DNA from: Hyphomicrobium sp. ghe19 | GTDB lineage: Bacteria; Pseudomonadota; Alphaproteobacteria; Rhizobiales; Hyphomicrobiaceae | Direction of reading: 5' to 3' | Assembly (NCBI RefSeq): GCF_902712875.1 | Contig: NZ_LR743509.1 | Coordinates: 1-64,000, forward strand | Length of the DNA: 64,000 nucleotides | In this document: positions 63,447 through 64,000 of the stretch, one piece after another | Layout of the letters: the number at the start of each line of letters is the position of its first letter | Numbering within the stretch: position 1 is the first letter of the stretch | Notes under the pieces: generated by a model | Seen by the model: the letters and a program-made list of their open reading frames with translations, nothing else | The model's database searches: none | What the model was told of the DNA's origin: nothing | Translations under genes and position numbers: made by a program

Positions 63447-63870
63447 AACACTTTACCCCGCACTGAACTCTTGAGTTCACTCCACTGTTACTCGCGGCCC
63501 TAAAAGATGATGTTTCGACCGGTTTGCCCCCTCGGTCTGGACACCTCATTCCGCTAAATGGAGCCGCCCCCAATCAGCGCAGCCGGTCAAAACCCCTCAA
63601 GCCCGGCGTGCTTGAAGAATACAGCGTTGCAAAAAAACTTGACAGGGGTTGCAAGGCGTTTGACCGCCCCATCGTAGAAACGGGATCACACAAAAAGCAT
63701 TGTGGCAACTGCCGAAAGAACGACTTTCGGCCTGGGCTGAAAAATTATAAAAAGCTTATATATTTCATATACTTGGGCGTTCAGAATAATTCATGAGCTG
63801 CGTCCGGTGCCGCAACTGCTGGCACCGCATCATCACGGATTATGTCGTGGTTTGAAACGCGAATTGAACA
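63447..63870. other. AT-richer intergenic region at the right end
   Basis: No gene is supported. It contains a TTGACA at 63639-63644, an 8-bp hairpin GCCGAAAG-AACGA-CTTTCGGC at 63711-63731 and a markedly AT-rich stretch at 63740-63795, unlike the rest of the window. A small RNA from the TTGACA to the hairpin is conceivable, but no -10 is evident. Could mark a boundary to an accessory region beyond the window. Confidence 0.4.
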
Positions 63871-64000
63871 TTACCGGAGATCGAAAAGGCGAAGCTGCCT
63901 CTCGTCTGTGCCTCTCGTTTCAGCAGCCAATTGCTCGATCCGGTCGAAGGGGACCTGCTCGGCAGCGATCAATGAACGCTGCGCCTTCATCGGCCTTACG
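63871..64000 (-). CDS. 3' end of a gene continuing beyond the window
   Basis: An open frame entering from the right edge ends at TAA 63871-63873. The 42 visible residues, including AAEQVPFDRIEQLAAETRG and QLRLFDLR at the end, have normal coding composition and Arg/Glu helices. Too little is seen to name it. Start lies outside the window. Confidence 0.5.
   Translation of the reverse strand, partial: VRPMKAQRSLIAAEQVPFDRIEQLAAETRGTDERQLRLFDLR

Noticed and set aside
63524..63796. 90-codon frame near the right end
   Set aside because: Lys/Asn-rich only because of the local AT shift; no ribosome site and it runs through the hairpin.

Overview
The window looks like the chromosome start of a GC-rich alphaproteobacterium of the order Hyphomicrobiales, most likely Hyphomicrobium or a close relative. 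Supporting this are the dnaA-dnaN-recF-gyrB block from base 1, a GcrA cell-cycle regulator, MmcB, a RegB/RegA-type redox pair beside a SCO/SenC protein, a SAM-II riboswitch and the rhizobial-style arsR-aquaporin-arsC-arsH operon. The genus is inferred from gene content, not shown by a marker gene. No rRNA, tRNA, CRISPR array or transposase was seen.

Layout. 1-7.4 kb: replication core (dnaA, dnaN, recF, gyrB) interrupted by a DUF559 endonuclease-like gene flanked by inverted G/C-rich repeats. 7.6-13.4 kb: DUF4112 protein, CPA2 antiporter, class A PBP, zinc metallopeptidase. 13.6-16.5 kb: SCO protein and the redox sensor/regulator pair. 16.5-19.7 kb: MmcB, then a LonB-like AAA+ protein lacking its protease domain, coupled to an unknown gene. 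19.7-21.5 kb: PPK2 and GcrA. 22.1-25.3 kb: argD-argF-hslO. 25.4-29.2 kb: EF-hand lipoprotein, then metZ-apaG-argE behind a SAM-II riboswitch. 29.3-31.1 kb: dCTP deaminase and an HU-like protein. 31.2-34.0 kb: dapD, a membrane protein and dapE. 34.2-35.6 kb: a hicAB toxin-antitoxin pair inside a duplicated segment. 35.6-39.3 kb: tlpA, argH, lptM-like gene and lysA. 40.2-43.5 kb: DUF4175 and DUF411 proteins. 43.5-45.9 kb: arsenic operon. 46-49 kb: outer-membrane protein, PHB-depolymerase-like lipoprotein and PCMT-like methyltransferase. 49.1-56.9 kb: alpha-2-macroglobulin and PBP1C. 57.3-63.2 kb: unknown gene, a large membrane protein and a divergent third class A PBP. 63.9 kb: the 3' end of a gene running off the right edge.

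How the genes fit together. Arginine (argD, argF, argE, argH), lysine/diaminopimelate (dapD, dapE, lysA) and methionine (metZ) genes are scattered among envelope genes. Three class A PBPs, the macroglobulin and two small lipoproteins give the window a cell-wall emphasis. RegB/RegA plus SCO handle redox and cytochrome oxidase assembly; the ars operon handles arsenate and arsenite.

The most unusual structures are: (1) hicAB between two roughly 270-nt direct repeats, with HicB fused in frame to the duplicated gene and a 36-nt tlpA remnant at the far side; (2) a protease-less LonB homolog; (3) the inverted-repeat-flanked DUF559 gene; (4) related repeats inserted in frame into pbpC; and (5) palindromic operators covering the -10 of hicA and arsR, both with almost no 5' leader.
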